Source: Lepidodermella squamata
Taxonomy: Eukaryota; Gastrotricha
Length of the DNA: 64,000 nt
Assembly: GCA_047495785.1 (NCBI GenBank)
Contig: JBLDXI010000009.1
Span: 4,774,001 to 4,838,000, forward strand
Reading direction: 5' to 3'
Part shown: in pieces, positions 32,101-41,411 of the stretch
Position numbering within the stretch: position 1 is the first letter of the stretch
Layout: each line of letters starts with the position of its first letter
The notes under the pieces: model-generated
Told to the model about the DNA's origin: nothing
Seen by the model: only the letters and a program-made list of their open reading frames with translations
Databases searched by the model: none
Made by a program: the position numbers and the translations under genes

Positions 32101-32751
32101 TTAGCCTGATTCCGTGCTGTTGTTCGTTGCGTTGAAAGATGTGTTGTTAAAGCTGTCATTGACAAATTTGCAGTCGAAAAAGGACGCAGCTTTGTTGCCG
32201 GACTTCAACATTTTATTCATCGCCAGAAAATCATCCCCTCCAAGGTGCGATAGGAGAGCTTGGCCTAAATCTGCCCCGAAATTCGGAACGGATAGCGTCA
32301 ACGCATCTCTCACAGCTCGAGTTATGACAGCCCTGAATTCGTCAAGTTGGACCAGTTGTTCCGCCAAATCTTTCGCAGAACAGCCATTGATACCTCGCGA
32401 CAGGTCGACGACAGGCATCGAAGGCTTGGTTGAAGCCAATGATGGCAAAGCCTGAGGCATGTTGCTTGGCAGCCATGAAATTCCTGCGAAGTTAAATGTT
32501 GGCATAGCGGAGACGGGAGGTCCGGCCATCCATGTCCATGACGAACCGGACCAAGTCCAAGCGCCATTCAAAGGCGTGAAACCAGGAGCTGCGATTCCGG
32601 CGATTGGCCTTTCAACAGGTGGAGGTGCCGTGGGTGGGTTATTCCCAGCTTTGGCAGCAGTCCAGCTTGAGAAGCCTGACCACGATGTTGGGAAAAACTG
32701 GCCTGAACAAGGTTCAGAGCTCAGCAAGACAAGAAACAGTAGCGGCCTCAT
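32101..32751 (-). CDS. Secreted Trp/Pro-rich protein of unknown function
   Basis: This single-exon frame encodes 216 aa. The signal peptide is about residues 1-17 (MRPLLFLVLLSSEPCSG). A Trp/Ser/Pro-rich segment follows (WSGFSSWTAAK, NPPTAPPPVERP, WTWSGSSWTW). The second half is more ordered, with two Cys (CSAKDLAEQL and FDCKFVND) about 70 residues apart, and the C-terminus is Asn/Ser/Thr-rich with several N-glycosylation sequons (NDS, NTS, NAT, NNS). There is no membrane segment. An acceptor-like TCCAG lies 2 nt before the ATG on the minus strand. I do not recognise the family. Codon structure and signal peptide support a real gene. Confidence 0.6.
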   Translation of the reverse strand: MRPLLFLVLLSSEPCSGQFFPTSWSGFSSWTAAKAGNNPPTAPPPVERPIAGIAAPGFTPLNGAWTWSGSSWTWMAGPPVSAMPTFNFAGISWLPSNMPQALPSLASTKPSMPVVDLSRGINGCSAKDLAEQLVQLDEFRAVITRAVRDALTLSVPNFGADLGQALLSHLGGDDFLAMNKMLKSGNKAASFFDCKFVNDSFNNTSFNATNNSTESG

Positions 32752-33753
32752 TACTGGATTTTTTACGAGGAGTCAATTGCGCGGTTAAAATATTGGACAG
32801 TGGTCATTGACCCTCCATGAATGGGCTTAATGTCTTCTCAATGCATCCAAGGCGACTAAAGGAAGCTTTGTCTTGACGCGCCGAAATTCTCTTCGACCTT
32901 TGGATCTGAGGACTTCGCAAGTCTGAATCATCAATATAAGAAAGTTAATCGAGTCTTCAGAATTTGCAGTTATATGGGTCGATTGCAGAGCAATTAGACA
33001 ATTAATAGGTCATGACGCTTGCTGCGCTAAAATTCTCCAATAGTGTTAATTTGGAAATGAATTTTCAATCTTTTCAATAAGGATTAAATGCATCGAGCCC
33101 TTGCGCATTCATCTTTTGCACTAATTTGCGTGAAGAAAATTTTATTATTTTTTTCGCTTGGTTTGGAATATATCGAACTATGGAATATCGAATATAAAAT
33201 GTGATTTGATTCCACTCGAATTCTTATCATTTGTTTCCGACTTGTCCGAGTCATCACAATATTTTGCCGTTATTTGTGATTTTCACGCTGCACATAGCGC
33301 TTTTAGTGCTCTTTTCTTATTCGTGCCATGCACATAGGACTTATCCGACTTATTAAAAGATTCTGGAATCGAAATCAAATAAAATATAAAATCCGCGAAG
33401 GTGGAGATATGACTTTTGATCTCTTGCCAATTTTGAGATGCGATTTTCAGATTATTGACGACCAGCGTGAATAACTGGAGTAGAAACCTGTAAAGATCTC
33501 AATTTCGATTTTGGATGGATATAGGAGTTAAGTGGCACGCACCATTTATGTTTAATGCTCTCCAGGCAACAAAATCGCGTAGGCTCTCTCGCTGAGCTTA
33601 AGTCGCAATCAAGCCTCAATCTAAAGGCATTAGCATTCAAAGATAAAAGCAATATCGATCATACCGCGAGTCATTATATCCTGGTTTTCGCATGAAAGTA
33701 ACTGCTCGTTGTATTATTCGTATTTGAATTTCATCGATTCTGCAAGCTTAACA
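32752..33753. other. 1-kb divergent intergenic region (strand switch)
   Basis: Genes to the left run leftward and most genes to the right run rightward, so this is a divergent promoter region. The minus ORF at 33452-33652 has no supporting feature. A TATA-like TTATATCC lies near 33674-33681, about 75 bp before the next gene. Confidence 0.4.
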
Positions 33754-33993
33754 ATGGTTCAGGCGATTTATTTCTTGCTTTTTGCATTGCTGCTCTCGTC
33801 AACGGTTTCAGCGAATTGGTCGAAATTTCGCGGTTCAGGAGATCTGCTTGACGAGTCGGATAAGCCAAGCAAGCAGAGAGCTGTCGGGGCGAAAGATAAA
33901 ACTAACGGTGACTGGTACGAACAGTTTGTCAACAATCTTCGCCAATACCGCCAGCAATCGCGATCAAAGTTCACGGCTGATGCTCGAGTTTAA
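33754..33993 (+). CDS. Small secreted protein, 79 aa, unknown
   Basis: The start at 33754 is chosen because MVQAIYFLLFALLLSSTVSA is an ideal signal peptide; the frame is open 15 codons upstream. The mature part of about 59 residues begins NWSKFRGSG and is rich in charged and Gln/Arg residues (DKTNGDWYEQFVNNLRQYRQ), with no Cys. It resembles a short secreted peptide or propeptide, but I see no clear dibasic-flanked amidated peptide. An AATAAA signal lies at 34086-34091, about 95 bp after the stop. The family is not recognised. Confidence 0.55.
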   Translation: MVQAIYFLLFALLLSSTVSANWSKFRGSGDLLDESDKPSKQRAVGAKDKTNGDWYEQFVNNLRQYRQQSRSKFTADARV

Positions 33994-34343
33994 AATTCAC
34001 GGATTCATGCAGAGTACTCAGCTCGGACTTCTCAACTACTAATGATTATTTGATTTAACAATGTGTTTATTTTACTTTTTGAAAGAATAAACTGATAGAC
34101 GTTTAGGCTTCGTTGAATGTTCCGCATTCCTTACGTACATTCTCTAACTTTGTTTGTTACAATCACTTCCACAAATTCCTCTCAACGGAAGTCTTATCTT
34201 TGTCGCATACAAAGTTAATAGAGTTATGAGCTATTTATCTGTCCAGTAAAGCTGCCATTTTTTAGGAGATAAGGGCCGGCTTCTTGGAGTTTGAAGCGAT
34301 AAAAGACAAACGCGACATTGAACACTTTCTCAGAAACTGAAAT
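33994..34343. other. Spacer before the AIG1-like gene trio
   Basis: This carries the 3' flank of the small secreted gene with AATAAA at 34086-34091, and the presumed promoter of the first AIG1-like gene. ACTTTCTCAG at 34324-34333, 10 nt before the ATG, looks like a splice acceptor. Confidence 0.5.
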
Positions 34344-35126
34344 ATGGCAGATTTAGTTCCTGTGGTTTACTATGCAGCTATTTTAGCAATCTACAGCTAC
34401 ACCCTATATTATACAGTAGCTTACATTCCAACTCAAAGACTGATACCCGGCTTTGGCCGGCAAGTTGCTAAATTTTCGTATTTGACAAACTGGGATTTGG
34501 TTAGTTTGAAATAGGTCAAAAGAGTATTTTTGAACATTTGAACTCTGCTTTTCCTCAGGTGCTTCAAGTAATATATGCAGCCTTCGCTTTCACCGAATTT
34601 CTGAAAAAAGGAGTAAGAGCTCGTTACCCTAGTCCCTCTCGTAAATTCTTCGCCCGGTCTTTGGCTGGTCCGGTTGGCGCGTTCGTTACTGTAACCTTCT
34701 GGGCGCTATGGGCTGTTGATAGAGAACTAGTTATGCCTAGGGCTTGGTCTGGAATTCCAGACTGGTGGAACCATACGGCGCATACGTTACCCATGGTGAC
34801 AGCTTTCATTGATTTATACATTTCCCACCAAGTTTTCAACACGAAAAAATCGCGACGAAACGCTTTATTGGCAATGATCCTCTTCGGGCTAGTTTACTTG
34901 TCGTGGTTAGTATTTTTCGAAGTATTTTTAAATTGTTTTCATAATTCTTTTGTGGCACAGGATATTGTTTATAGGCTATCAGCGTGATTTTTGGGTCTAC
35001 CCAGTTCTCCAAGTTTTGGACACATCTGGCCGAGCTGGGTTCATCACAGGTTGCCTCGGACTGTTTACTTTGTGCTTCTACATCTGTGATTACGCTTCAA
35101 ACAAGTTGTGGGCAAACAGAGTTTGA
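34344..35126 (+). CDS. FAR-17a/AIG1 (ADTRP)-like membrane hydrolase, copy 1
   Basis: Exons are 34344-34499, 34559-34905 and 34961-35126, phases 0 and 2, giving 222 aa. This is a multi-pass membrane protein of the FAR-17a/AIG1 family, whose vertebrate members AIG1 and ADTRP are threonine hydrolases acting on fatty acid esters of hydroxy fatty acids. The catalytic Thr is expected in YLTNWD (residues 46-51) and the catalytic His in WNHTAHTLP, both present. Other family marks are FWALWAVDRELVMP, LAGPVGAF and the late FWVYPVL. The introns are 59 and 55 nt. It is the first of three tandem copies with identical first-exon length (156 nt). Two AATAAA motifs (35164 and 35171) follow the stop closely. 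Confidence 0.85.
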
Positions 35127-35163
35127 AAAACTCACCTCAACAGCTATTTGATTTTATGATTAA

Positions 35164-35219
35164 AATAAATAATAAAGAAACGCGGCTTAATGCTTAATCA
35201 TGCTGTTTTGTTTTTTAGA
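35164..35219 (+). promoter_or_regulatory. Operon-like boundary: poly(A) signal then acceptor before the next ATG
   Basis: AATAAA occurs at 35164-35169 and 35171-35176. About 40 bp later TGTTTTGTTTTTTAG ends one base before the next gene's ATG at 35220. Stop-to-ATG distance is 93 bp. In animals with spliced-leader trans-splicing this arrangement marks an internal operon boundary; that reading is inference here. Confidence 0.45.
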
Positions 35220-36015
35220 ATGGCAGATTTGTTCCCGACCTTATTTTATTCAGTTACCCTAATTTTGTACTCAATTTCACTTCTCTACACGCTGTTCGTA
35301 ATACCGATTCATCGACCCATCCCAAATTTTAGCCGTTTCCTCACGAAATTCTGTTTCCTAACTAACTGGGACAACGTAAGGAATTTTCCCCACTTTTTTA
35401 ATTTATTTATTATTTTTCTGGATTTAGGTAGTTCAAATCGTTTATGCAGCTTTATCGCTTCATGAATTCGTAACTTGCCCAACTACAGCCCGTTATCCCA
35501 ACACAAATCGCCGTTATGTTGCCAGAGCTCTAGCCGGACCAGTTGGAATGTTTGTCAGTTTCCTATTCTGGGGACTCTACGTCTATGATAGAGATATGGT
35601 GGTCCCAAAAACCTGGACAGACATCCCTCTGTGGTACAACCACTGTGTTCATACACTACCTCTTATCGGCGCTATTATGGACCGCATCCTTTGCGATCAA
35701 CGGTGTCATTCGAAGAGGAGCCGTCAGGAAGCTTTGATCACAATGCTCATTTTCGCACTAAGTTATCTTTGCTGGTAAGGCTTTGAAATTACTAGGAACC
35801 TTGATAAATTTTGCCGTTTTTTTAGGATGCTCTATCTTGGCCATTTTGTTGGTTTTTGGGTCTACCCGATTTTTCTAGTTCTCGGAATTTTCGGAAAGAT
35901 GTTCTTCATAGCAGCTTGTTTGCTGTTGTTTAGTCTCTGTTTTCATATCAATGATTGGATTTCTAATCAATGTTGGGGCGGTGATGTTAAATCGCCGGTA
36001 GCTTACTCTTTGTGA
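35220..36015 (+). CDS. FAR-17a/AIG1 (ADTRP)-like membrane hydrolase, copy 2
   Basis: Exons are 35220-35375, 35428-35774 and 35826-36015, phases 0 and 2, giving 230 aa. Exons one (156 nt) and two (347 nt) match copy 1 in length. The catalytic Thr (FLTNWD) and His (YNHCVHTLP) are conserved, along with LAGPVGMF, FWGLYVYDRDMVVP and FWVYPIF. The ATG follows directly after TTTTTTAG-A, so the 5' UTR after splicing would be one base. AATAAA lies at 36047-36052. The C-terminus is longer than in copies 1 and 3 (SNQCWGGDVKSPVAYSL). Confidence 0.85.
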
Positions 36016-36201
36016 GATAATGATTTTTGAGACTGCTCATATTTATAATAAATCAGAGAAAACTATCTGCAATCTGCATGGGAACGGCTAATGCGTTTTA
36101 TTAATTGATAACGAGGTCATCAATGTGAAAAGCAGTTTCTAGAGTTGATAAGGAAGAGAACCGAGTGGTCAAAACTGTCATACTTCAGATTCATCAGAGA
36201 A

Positions 36202-36959
36202 ATGCTGTTTTACAGTCCTTTGCTGATTTACGGCGGGGCAACTTTGGCTTACTCTTATGCATTGATTTATTCAATTGCCCACATCCCTATGCCAAGGCCT
36301 ATCCCTGGTTTTGGTCGAGTAGCAGGTAATCTTTCATTCCTAACTGCATGGAATCTGGTAAAGCCTTGTACAACTATTCGATGTTGGAATCTTTCAACCA
36401 GATCTTTAGGTTATCCAAATAATCTACAACGGAATTTCCCTTGCGGGGTTGTTCGGTTTAAAACCAAATGAATCCTCTGCCTTCAGCAACGCATTCGCTC
36501 TGGCTGTTTCCGGCCCGCTTGGATTATTCGTGGTCATCTCTTTCTGGACCCTGTATTCAATTGATAGGGAACTAGTCTCTCCGAAAGGCTGGCCTGGAAT
36601 TCCAGTTTGGTGGGATCCTGTAGCCCATTCCTTACCCTTAGCAACAATAATTATGGATCATTTCGTCACAAATCATCAATCCGATGAAAGCTACGTCAGA
36701 TATACAATCCTTTTCGGCGTTGTTTACATGCTTTGGTAAATAACGATTCATACTCTTAAATTTGACAATTTTTATCACTAAATTGCTTAGGTTTAATTAT
36801 CTCGGCTGGAAGAAGGATTATTGGCTGTACCCAGTCTTCACTCGCTTAAGTGGAGGTGACAAAACTTTGTTCACTATAGGCAGCATCACATTCTTCATTT
36901 TTTGCTATCATGTCAATGTACTTATTTCTGCGTTATTTTGGCAAAATATCAAAACTTGA
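36202..36959 (+). CDS. FAR-17a/AIG1 (ADTRP)-like membrane hydrolase, copy 3 (diverged)
   Basis: Exons are 36202-36357, 36410-36735 and 36791-36959, phases 0 and 2, giving 216 aa. The start is MLFYSPLLIYG. An ORF running from 36145 is open upstream, but the 36202 ATG aligns with the other copies and makes the first exon 156 nt. The catalytic Thr is kept in FLTAWN. The His motif has drifted to WDPVAHSLP (Asn-His replaced by Asp-Pro, the catalytic His kept). Exon two is 21 nt shorter. LAVSGPLGLF, FWTLYSIDRELVSP and YWLYPVF are kept. An acceptor-like ACTTCAG lies 14 nt upstream of the ATG. The changes around the His suggest altered substrate or relaxed constraint. Confidence 0.8.
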
Positions 36960-37266
36960 ATGGCTTTCATCTTCGTGATAATTAAAAGAAATCGCTTAAA
37001 TTTGAGGCTTGGCTCGCTTTCAGGGATTTCGGCCTGAAAAGGGACTATTAGCATTTTGGAAATGGCGGAAACACGTTCGCAATTTACTAGACATTTGTTA
37101 GTTATAGTAATAGTTAAGGCGCGAAAAAGTGGGGGATATAAAAGAACGATTTTCAGAATTTTCCGGCGCAATTGCGCTGTTTACAACACCCACTTCCTGA
37201 TCAGTTTTCAGTTCGCCTACATAAAAGCTACTTCTTTGCAATCAGCACATTCTCATTTCTGGAAAA
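36960..37266. other. Spacer with promoter of the first 4-Cys peptide gene
   Basis: About 0.3 kb carries the 3' flank of AIG1-like copy 3 (ATTAAA near 36981) and a TATA box at 37137-37143 upstream of the first small secreted-protein gene. No further gene is seen. Confidence 0.5.
37137..37143 (+). promoter_or_regulatory. TATA box (TATAAAA)
   Basis: GGGGGATATAAAAG matches the TATA consensus 130 bp before the ATG at 37267. A transcription start near 37167 would leave a ~100-nt 5' UTR. Confidence 0.5.
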
Positions 37267-37677
37267 ATGATGTACTCAACTTCAATTATTTGCTTCGGCG
37301 TCATTTGCGCCGCACTCAACTTCCAACAATCGCACTGCTACGGCTACGTTTATGGAAAGCTTCATCACAGACAAGTCACCTCAACAAAAGCTCCGGAGCA
37401 GCAAGCCCCGTTAATTTTACTGCGATCAGGAGGCCAGCTGCCTTCAAAACCATTCGTTTTCTCACCAAGTCGTAGGGTTTTCGAAGAAACTAAGAAGTTG
37501 GACGATAAGACTGTCGAGCTGTGCTTCCGATGCTTCGAAGTCGAACCTATCGAAGTAATTGGATATCCTGCTCAGCCAATGGACCTTCAAACTTACAAGG
37601 CCATGAAATGCATTCAGAAGCCGATAAAGGAGCGACTTATGTTTCTCAAAGGCTCCGGGTGCTTGAAGAGAGAGTGA
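37267..37677 (+). CDS. Small secreted 4-Cys family protein 1 (diverged)
   Basis: This single-exon frame encodes 136 aa with a signal peptide (about 1-23, MMYSTSIICFGVICAALNF). The C-terminal part has the family's four-Cys pattern: C-F-R-C-F, then K-C-I-Q-K-P-I-K-E-R-L-M-F-L-K, then a final C before the end. The linker before it is Lys/Ser/Pro-rich. Compared with the 38547 and 41058 genes, it has lost the G-x-D-x-I-P part but keeps the KERLMFLK equivalent of the K-R-x-x-F-L signature. AATAAA signals lie at 37709 and 37720. No known family is recognised; it is probably a secreted helical peptide. Confidence 0.7.
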   Translation: MMYSTSIICFGVICAALNFQQSHCYGYVYGKLHHRQVTSTKAPEQQAPLILLRSGGQLPSKPFVFSPSRRVFEETKKLDDKTVELCFRCFEVEPIEVIGYPAQPMDLQTYKAMKCIQKPIKERLMFLKGSGCLKRE

Positions 37678-38546
37678 CATTATTAGGTATCGGTTAATAC
37701 ATGTCTCAAATAAAGCGGAAATAAAAGCATGATGCAGATGCCGCTGCCTAACTTTGTGTTCGCTTAATGGCAGTTTGCAGTTTACTGAGTTTTTCAAAAT
37801 TAGGAAAATAAGTCATCTGCTAGTGTTCATGGGCTACATATAAGGAATACTCCTCTGCTGAGAGAGTCGTTTGTAAACTTCTTGAACTGCTTTGCCATCG
37901 TCTTACAGTGGGTCCATGAACCCCTACGGAGTTTGATTCATGATTCACGATTGTTCTATCTTACTCAACTCTTCCTGTATCGGTGAATAATGTTTCTTAC
38001 GGCCACCTGACACCTTTTCATTCCCGTCTAATTTTCGGCGCAACAATAGTGTTACCAGTGCATCATTGAACCGATTGAAAGTCCATTTCTATAGCGCACG
38101 CTGATTGTTCAAGCATAGATGTTGTTATGACTCCCGCATGAAACAATGTGGTGACCTGATTTTTAAACCTTGAAAAAACTGAACGTCTACGACGGTCGAC
38201 AAGCGAGTCGTATTGTGCCCGGAAAGATATTCGAGGGGCTATTCTGTTGACCAATTACTCAGCCAATCGGACATGTCATCGACAATAAATCAAATGCCGA
38301 AGCGTCCCAATTCGTCCCCACAGATTAATGATAAGTTCCAAGAAGTTGGGCTAATCACTTGAAACAAACCATCGTGATAAGAAACAAGGTGCAAACCGCT
38401 AGCCTTATTTCTCATTATCTATTTGTGGTTAATTAGATCAATTATTACATTTGTTCTGCCCTTTAACTTACGAAGTAATTAGTAAATGACCTTTATTTTC
38501 TAATAAGCTTAATTCAGCATTAAGTAGTTGCCTCATTTGTTGAAAA
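37678..38546. other. 0.87-kb spacer
   Basis: No gene is supported. AATAAA at 37709-37714 and 37720-37725 ends the preceding gene. The minus ORF at 38063-38254 has no supporting feature. Confidence 0.4.
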
Positions 38547-38933
38547 ATGCTTATGAACGCCTTTCTACATTTTGCCGTGTTGCTCATCCTCGCATCCTCG
38601 AATTGCCTCACGGCAGTGGAGCAGCCGAAATCTTCGAAGATCATTCCAATCTCCCTTAAGAACGACAATCGCCCGCTGGGGAATCCAATATATCCTGGTA
38701 AGCAGTTTTGGCGGTCTTTTCTCACGTGGATAGATAAGCAGACCCGTCGGAGGTGTGGCGAATGCTATGGCGTTGACAGTATTCCATCGCAGCATTTCGC
38801 TGAGATCTATCGAAAGTTTTACTTCTTCAAAGCACTTCACGTCGAATCGATGCTCGCGTTTGATTGTGCGAATCTTCCTCTCATCAAAAGGGTATCCATG
38901 CTGAAAAGCTTGAACTGTCAGCTGTTATATTGA
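38547..38933 (+). CDS. Small secreted 4-Cys family protein 2
   Basis: This single-exon frame encodes 128 aa. The signal peptide is MLMNAFLHFAVLLILASSNC (about 20-23 residues). The mature C-terminal domain has Cys pattern C-G-E-C-Y-G-V-D-S-I-P, 38 residues from the first Cys to C-A-N-L-P-L-I-K-R, then a last Cys near the end (SLNCQLLY). The CYGVDSIP and CANLPLIKR motifs are the clearest bridge between the 4-Cys genes here and the 2-Cys genes at 50-63 kb (FGLDFIP and CAALPLKKR). AATAAA lies near 39020. The function is unknown. Confidence 0.75.
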   Translation: MLMNAFLHFAVLLILASSNCLTAVEQPKSSKIIPISLKNDNRPLGNPIYPGKQFWRSFLTWIDKQTRRRCGECYGVDSIPSQHFAEIYRKFYFFKALHVESMLAFDCANLPLIKRVSMLKSLNCQLLY

Positions 38934-40562
38934 GCTATTCATTTATTTATTCATGAGCTATACATCCAGGTGATAAAATCGTTGGAAAGCTCAGCTGAAT
39001 GTTCAGTTATGTATTGGAAATAAATTCAACCGTTAACCCTTTCATGGCGGAATTATTAAATTGCGGGAGAAAATATTTGACCGCAGTTAGGGGTTTCAAA
39101 GGCCCTGATCTCGATTTTGAAATCCGTTTGTCTCTATCTATCACCGTTATGGCTGTACAAAAACTGGCTGAAGTCGTCCTATCCGCCCAGCTGATTGCAG
39201 GCGATTTTTCGAACATCCTAAGTTTGTGTCAGGTGCCTTCAGCTTTGGAATTTTAAATTCTAAATTTCTCCCATGAATGTCCCTAAGATTCTCCCTCACT
39301 AATAGGTATCACTGAAAAATTTAGTTTAAAAGCGGCTCAGCATTCAGGTCAGAATTCAGTTTTTCCAGTTTTTTTGTTGTATCAAAAATGATCAGAAATT
39401 CCAAGCTAAAAAAAGGAAATTTCAATGTCAGGTTGACTATTTTAAAATTGCTAGTGTGCCCTGACCGTGCAAGATAACGGTTTCCTGGTCTTAAAACCTT
39501 GTAGCCAATATTGAAAAGCAATATTCCTCACAAGGGCGATCAAGAATTCATCAAATTCAATTTTCTGCAGATTTTCAAAGTCGAAACTCCGAAATCGATC
39601 GAGATGATTCATCAAAAGTTCTCGCTATCTTGGTCGCCTGACCACACGGTCAAACGCATCCGACAAGTGATTCAGAGGGCTTCTCTACTTCAACCCAATT
39701 TATCTCAAATGACCTGCCCCTTAATTTCGACGGGGAAAATGGGGCATTTTCTTCCCCATCTTAGCGCTCATCCGACCGCAATTTTCTGACCGGTGAATTG
39801 TTTTCGGTAGATAAAATCGGAAAGAGACACCTTTTGAACAGTGATCCTTGCTGCTTTCTGAGGTTTGAGAAATTCCAGAGAAATAACTCGAAGAACGCCG
39901 GGCTGGAGGTTGCCCAATTAGAAATACTACCGTGCCAGATCTATCTTTTTTATCTATCCTTCGATATTCCTCGACTCCTTCTTCATTGCCGCTGGAGGCA
40001 ACATGTGTTCCACCTCCTGACACATCCTTGGGGTGAACTTGATAATTGAACAGGGCAATGCTTCGGCAATGTTTCAAAGGTTCGCTGCAGTCTATGTCTA
40101 AGTAAACCATTTCTCATTCGATTTCATGCTTTTAAGCTATTTTCATAGCAATGGAGTTCTGATGATTCAACATTTTCAGAGTGAACTTTTGAGACACCGA
40201 CACTTCTCGTGATCGATTCGCAGTGGACTGTGCTAATTTTAGTAGCATCAATCGGTCGCCAGCTGTATACTAAAAAGGACATCCATTCCAAGCAATTTCA
40301 CTAGAGTGCTGCTCATCTTCCATGTTGCCATACTATACGTCACGCATTGCGTATCGTCGCAGCAGCTGAATTAATATGACAAGGGTAGACGGTGGACGCT
40401 TCCACGGTGTTAAATTTAGCACGCGGCACGTGGCGCTAAAAACAACGTGGAAAAAATGCGGCGTGACGTGGGCGCAAAAACCAATCTCCTTAATTTGATC
40501 ATGAAAAGATGCACGAAAATTCACCATCAGACAAACATATCGCAATATTTGATAAACCTGAA
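38934..40562. other. 1.6-kb spacer
   Basis: ORFs at 38999-39256 (plus), 39511-39789 (plus) and 39721-40110 (minus) have no signal peptide, motif or splice support. The 38999 frame (AELLNCGRKYLTAVRGFKG) reads somewhat protein-like but matches nothing I recognise. Nothing is called. Confidence 0.35.
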
Positions 40563-40580
40563 ATGGTCATCCTGCCCATC

Positions 40581-40922
40581 ATGGCTATAACTCTACAAAT
40601 CCTCTTAATCCTAGCTTCAGTCACTCTTGCATATCCAAAACCGAAATTTGCAGTTATCGACAAACGCGAAGAAGTTATTGTACCGAGCCGGCAGAACCAG
40701 CTATTCCGCTTCTATTTCTCAAACCAAATTCAAGATATGACAAAAGACGCTTGCTTCAAATGCTTCACCAGGCAAGAAGACTATTCGGTTCAGCATAAAT
40801 ATTTCCGATTCGCAACAGCTGGCAATAATGTGAACGACAACTCGAAAGCTACAAGATGCTCACTACTGCCTGTCGCTAATCGTATGGCATTGCTTCAAAG
40901 CGCTAAGTGTCCGGTCTTTTGA
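40581..40922 (+). CDS. Small secreted 4-Cys family protein 3 (diverged)
   Basis: A single-exon frame. The start at 40581 (MAITLQILLILASVTLAYP) gives a clean signal peptide and 113 aa; an ATG at 40563 would add six residues. The mature part has C-F-K-C-F, then R-C-S-L-L-P-V-A-N-R-M-A-L-L-Q and a final Cys (SAKCPVF). This is the same four-Cys frame as its neighbours but with weak sequence similarity. An AATAAA lies at 40986-40991, 65 bp after the stop. It is on the same strand as, and close to, the gene at 41058 (136 bp stop to ATG). Confidence 0.65.
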   Translation: MAITLQILLILASVTLAYPKPKFAVIDKREEVIVPSRQNQLFRFYFSNQIQDMTKDACFKCFTRQEDYSVQHKYFRFATAGNNVNDNSKATRCSLLPVANRMALLQSAKCPVF

Positions 40923-41057
40923 GACAATCATACCTCTGATAATGTAATTGAATGTGGCATATTTTTCTAACAAGATAGGATCGGAAATAAAAGACGCATA
41001 TGACACGCGAGTTTTTTGTACAAAATCCGGTGATTTTTATCAAAGTTCAAGTTAAAA

Positions 41058-41411
41058 ATGAACATATTCGCTACATCAGTTGTGATTTGCCTGTTATTGG
41101 CTCAGTGCTACTCGTTAAGCGAGGAGGACGTCGTTGATTCTGCCAAAAAACTGGACGAACTTACGCCTCAGCAGCCTGCTCGAAAACTACGAAGCTCCGT
41201 GCGGATTTGGCTGCAAAAGCAGACCAAGGAAGCTTGCGCCAAGTGCTACAACGTGGCAGCTATCCCTGGTAAAGACTACGCTGCCGTTTACGAGCAACTG
41301 CGCTTCTTTAAGGGGCTGCACGCCGACATGGCCAATGCGTGGCATTGCGCCAATCTACCGCTGTACGCTCGCATCAGATTTTTGAACCACGAAATGTGCC
41401 AGCTCACATGA
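41058..41411 (+). CDS. Small secreted 4-Cys family protein 4
   Basis: This single-exon frame encodes 117 aa. The signal peptide is MNIFATSVVICLLLAQCYS. The mature domain has C-A-K-C-Y-N-V-A-A-I-P, 38 residues to C-A-N-L-P-L-Y-A-R-I-R-F-L, and a terminal Cys (EMCQLT). Q-T-K-E-A-C upstream matches Q-T-R-R-R-C of the 38547 gene, showing that the domain starts before the first Cys. Helical propensity is high and the mature protein carries many basic and acidic residues. No function is known; an AATAAG-like signal follows near 41460. Confidence 0.75.
   Translation: MNIFATSVVICLLLAQCYSLSEEDVVDSAKKLDELTPQQPARKLRSSVRIWLQKQTKEACAKCYNVAAIPGKDYAAVYEQLRFFKGLHADMANAWHCANLPLYARIRFLNHEMCQLT

Noticed and set aside
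39721-40110. 129-codon minus ORF
   Set aside because: No signal peptide, domain or splice context, and it overlaps opposing ORFs.
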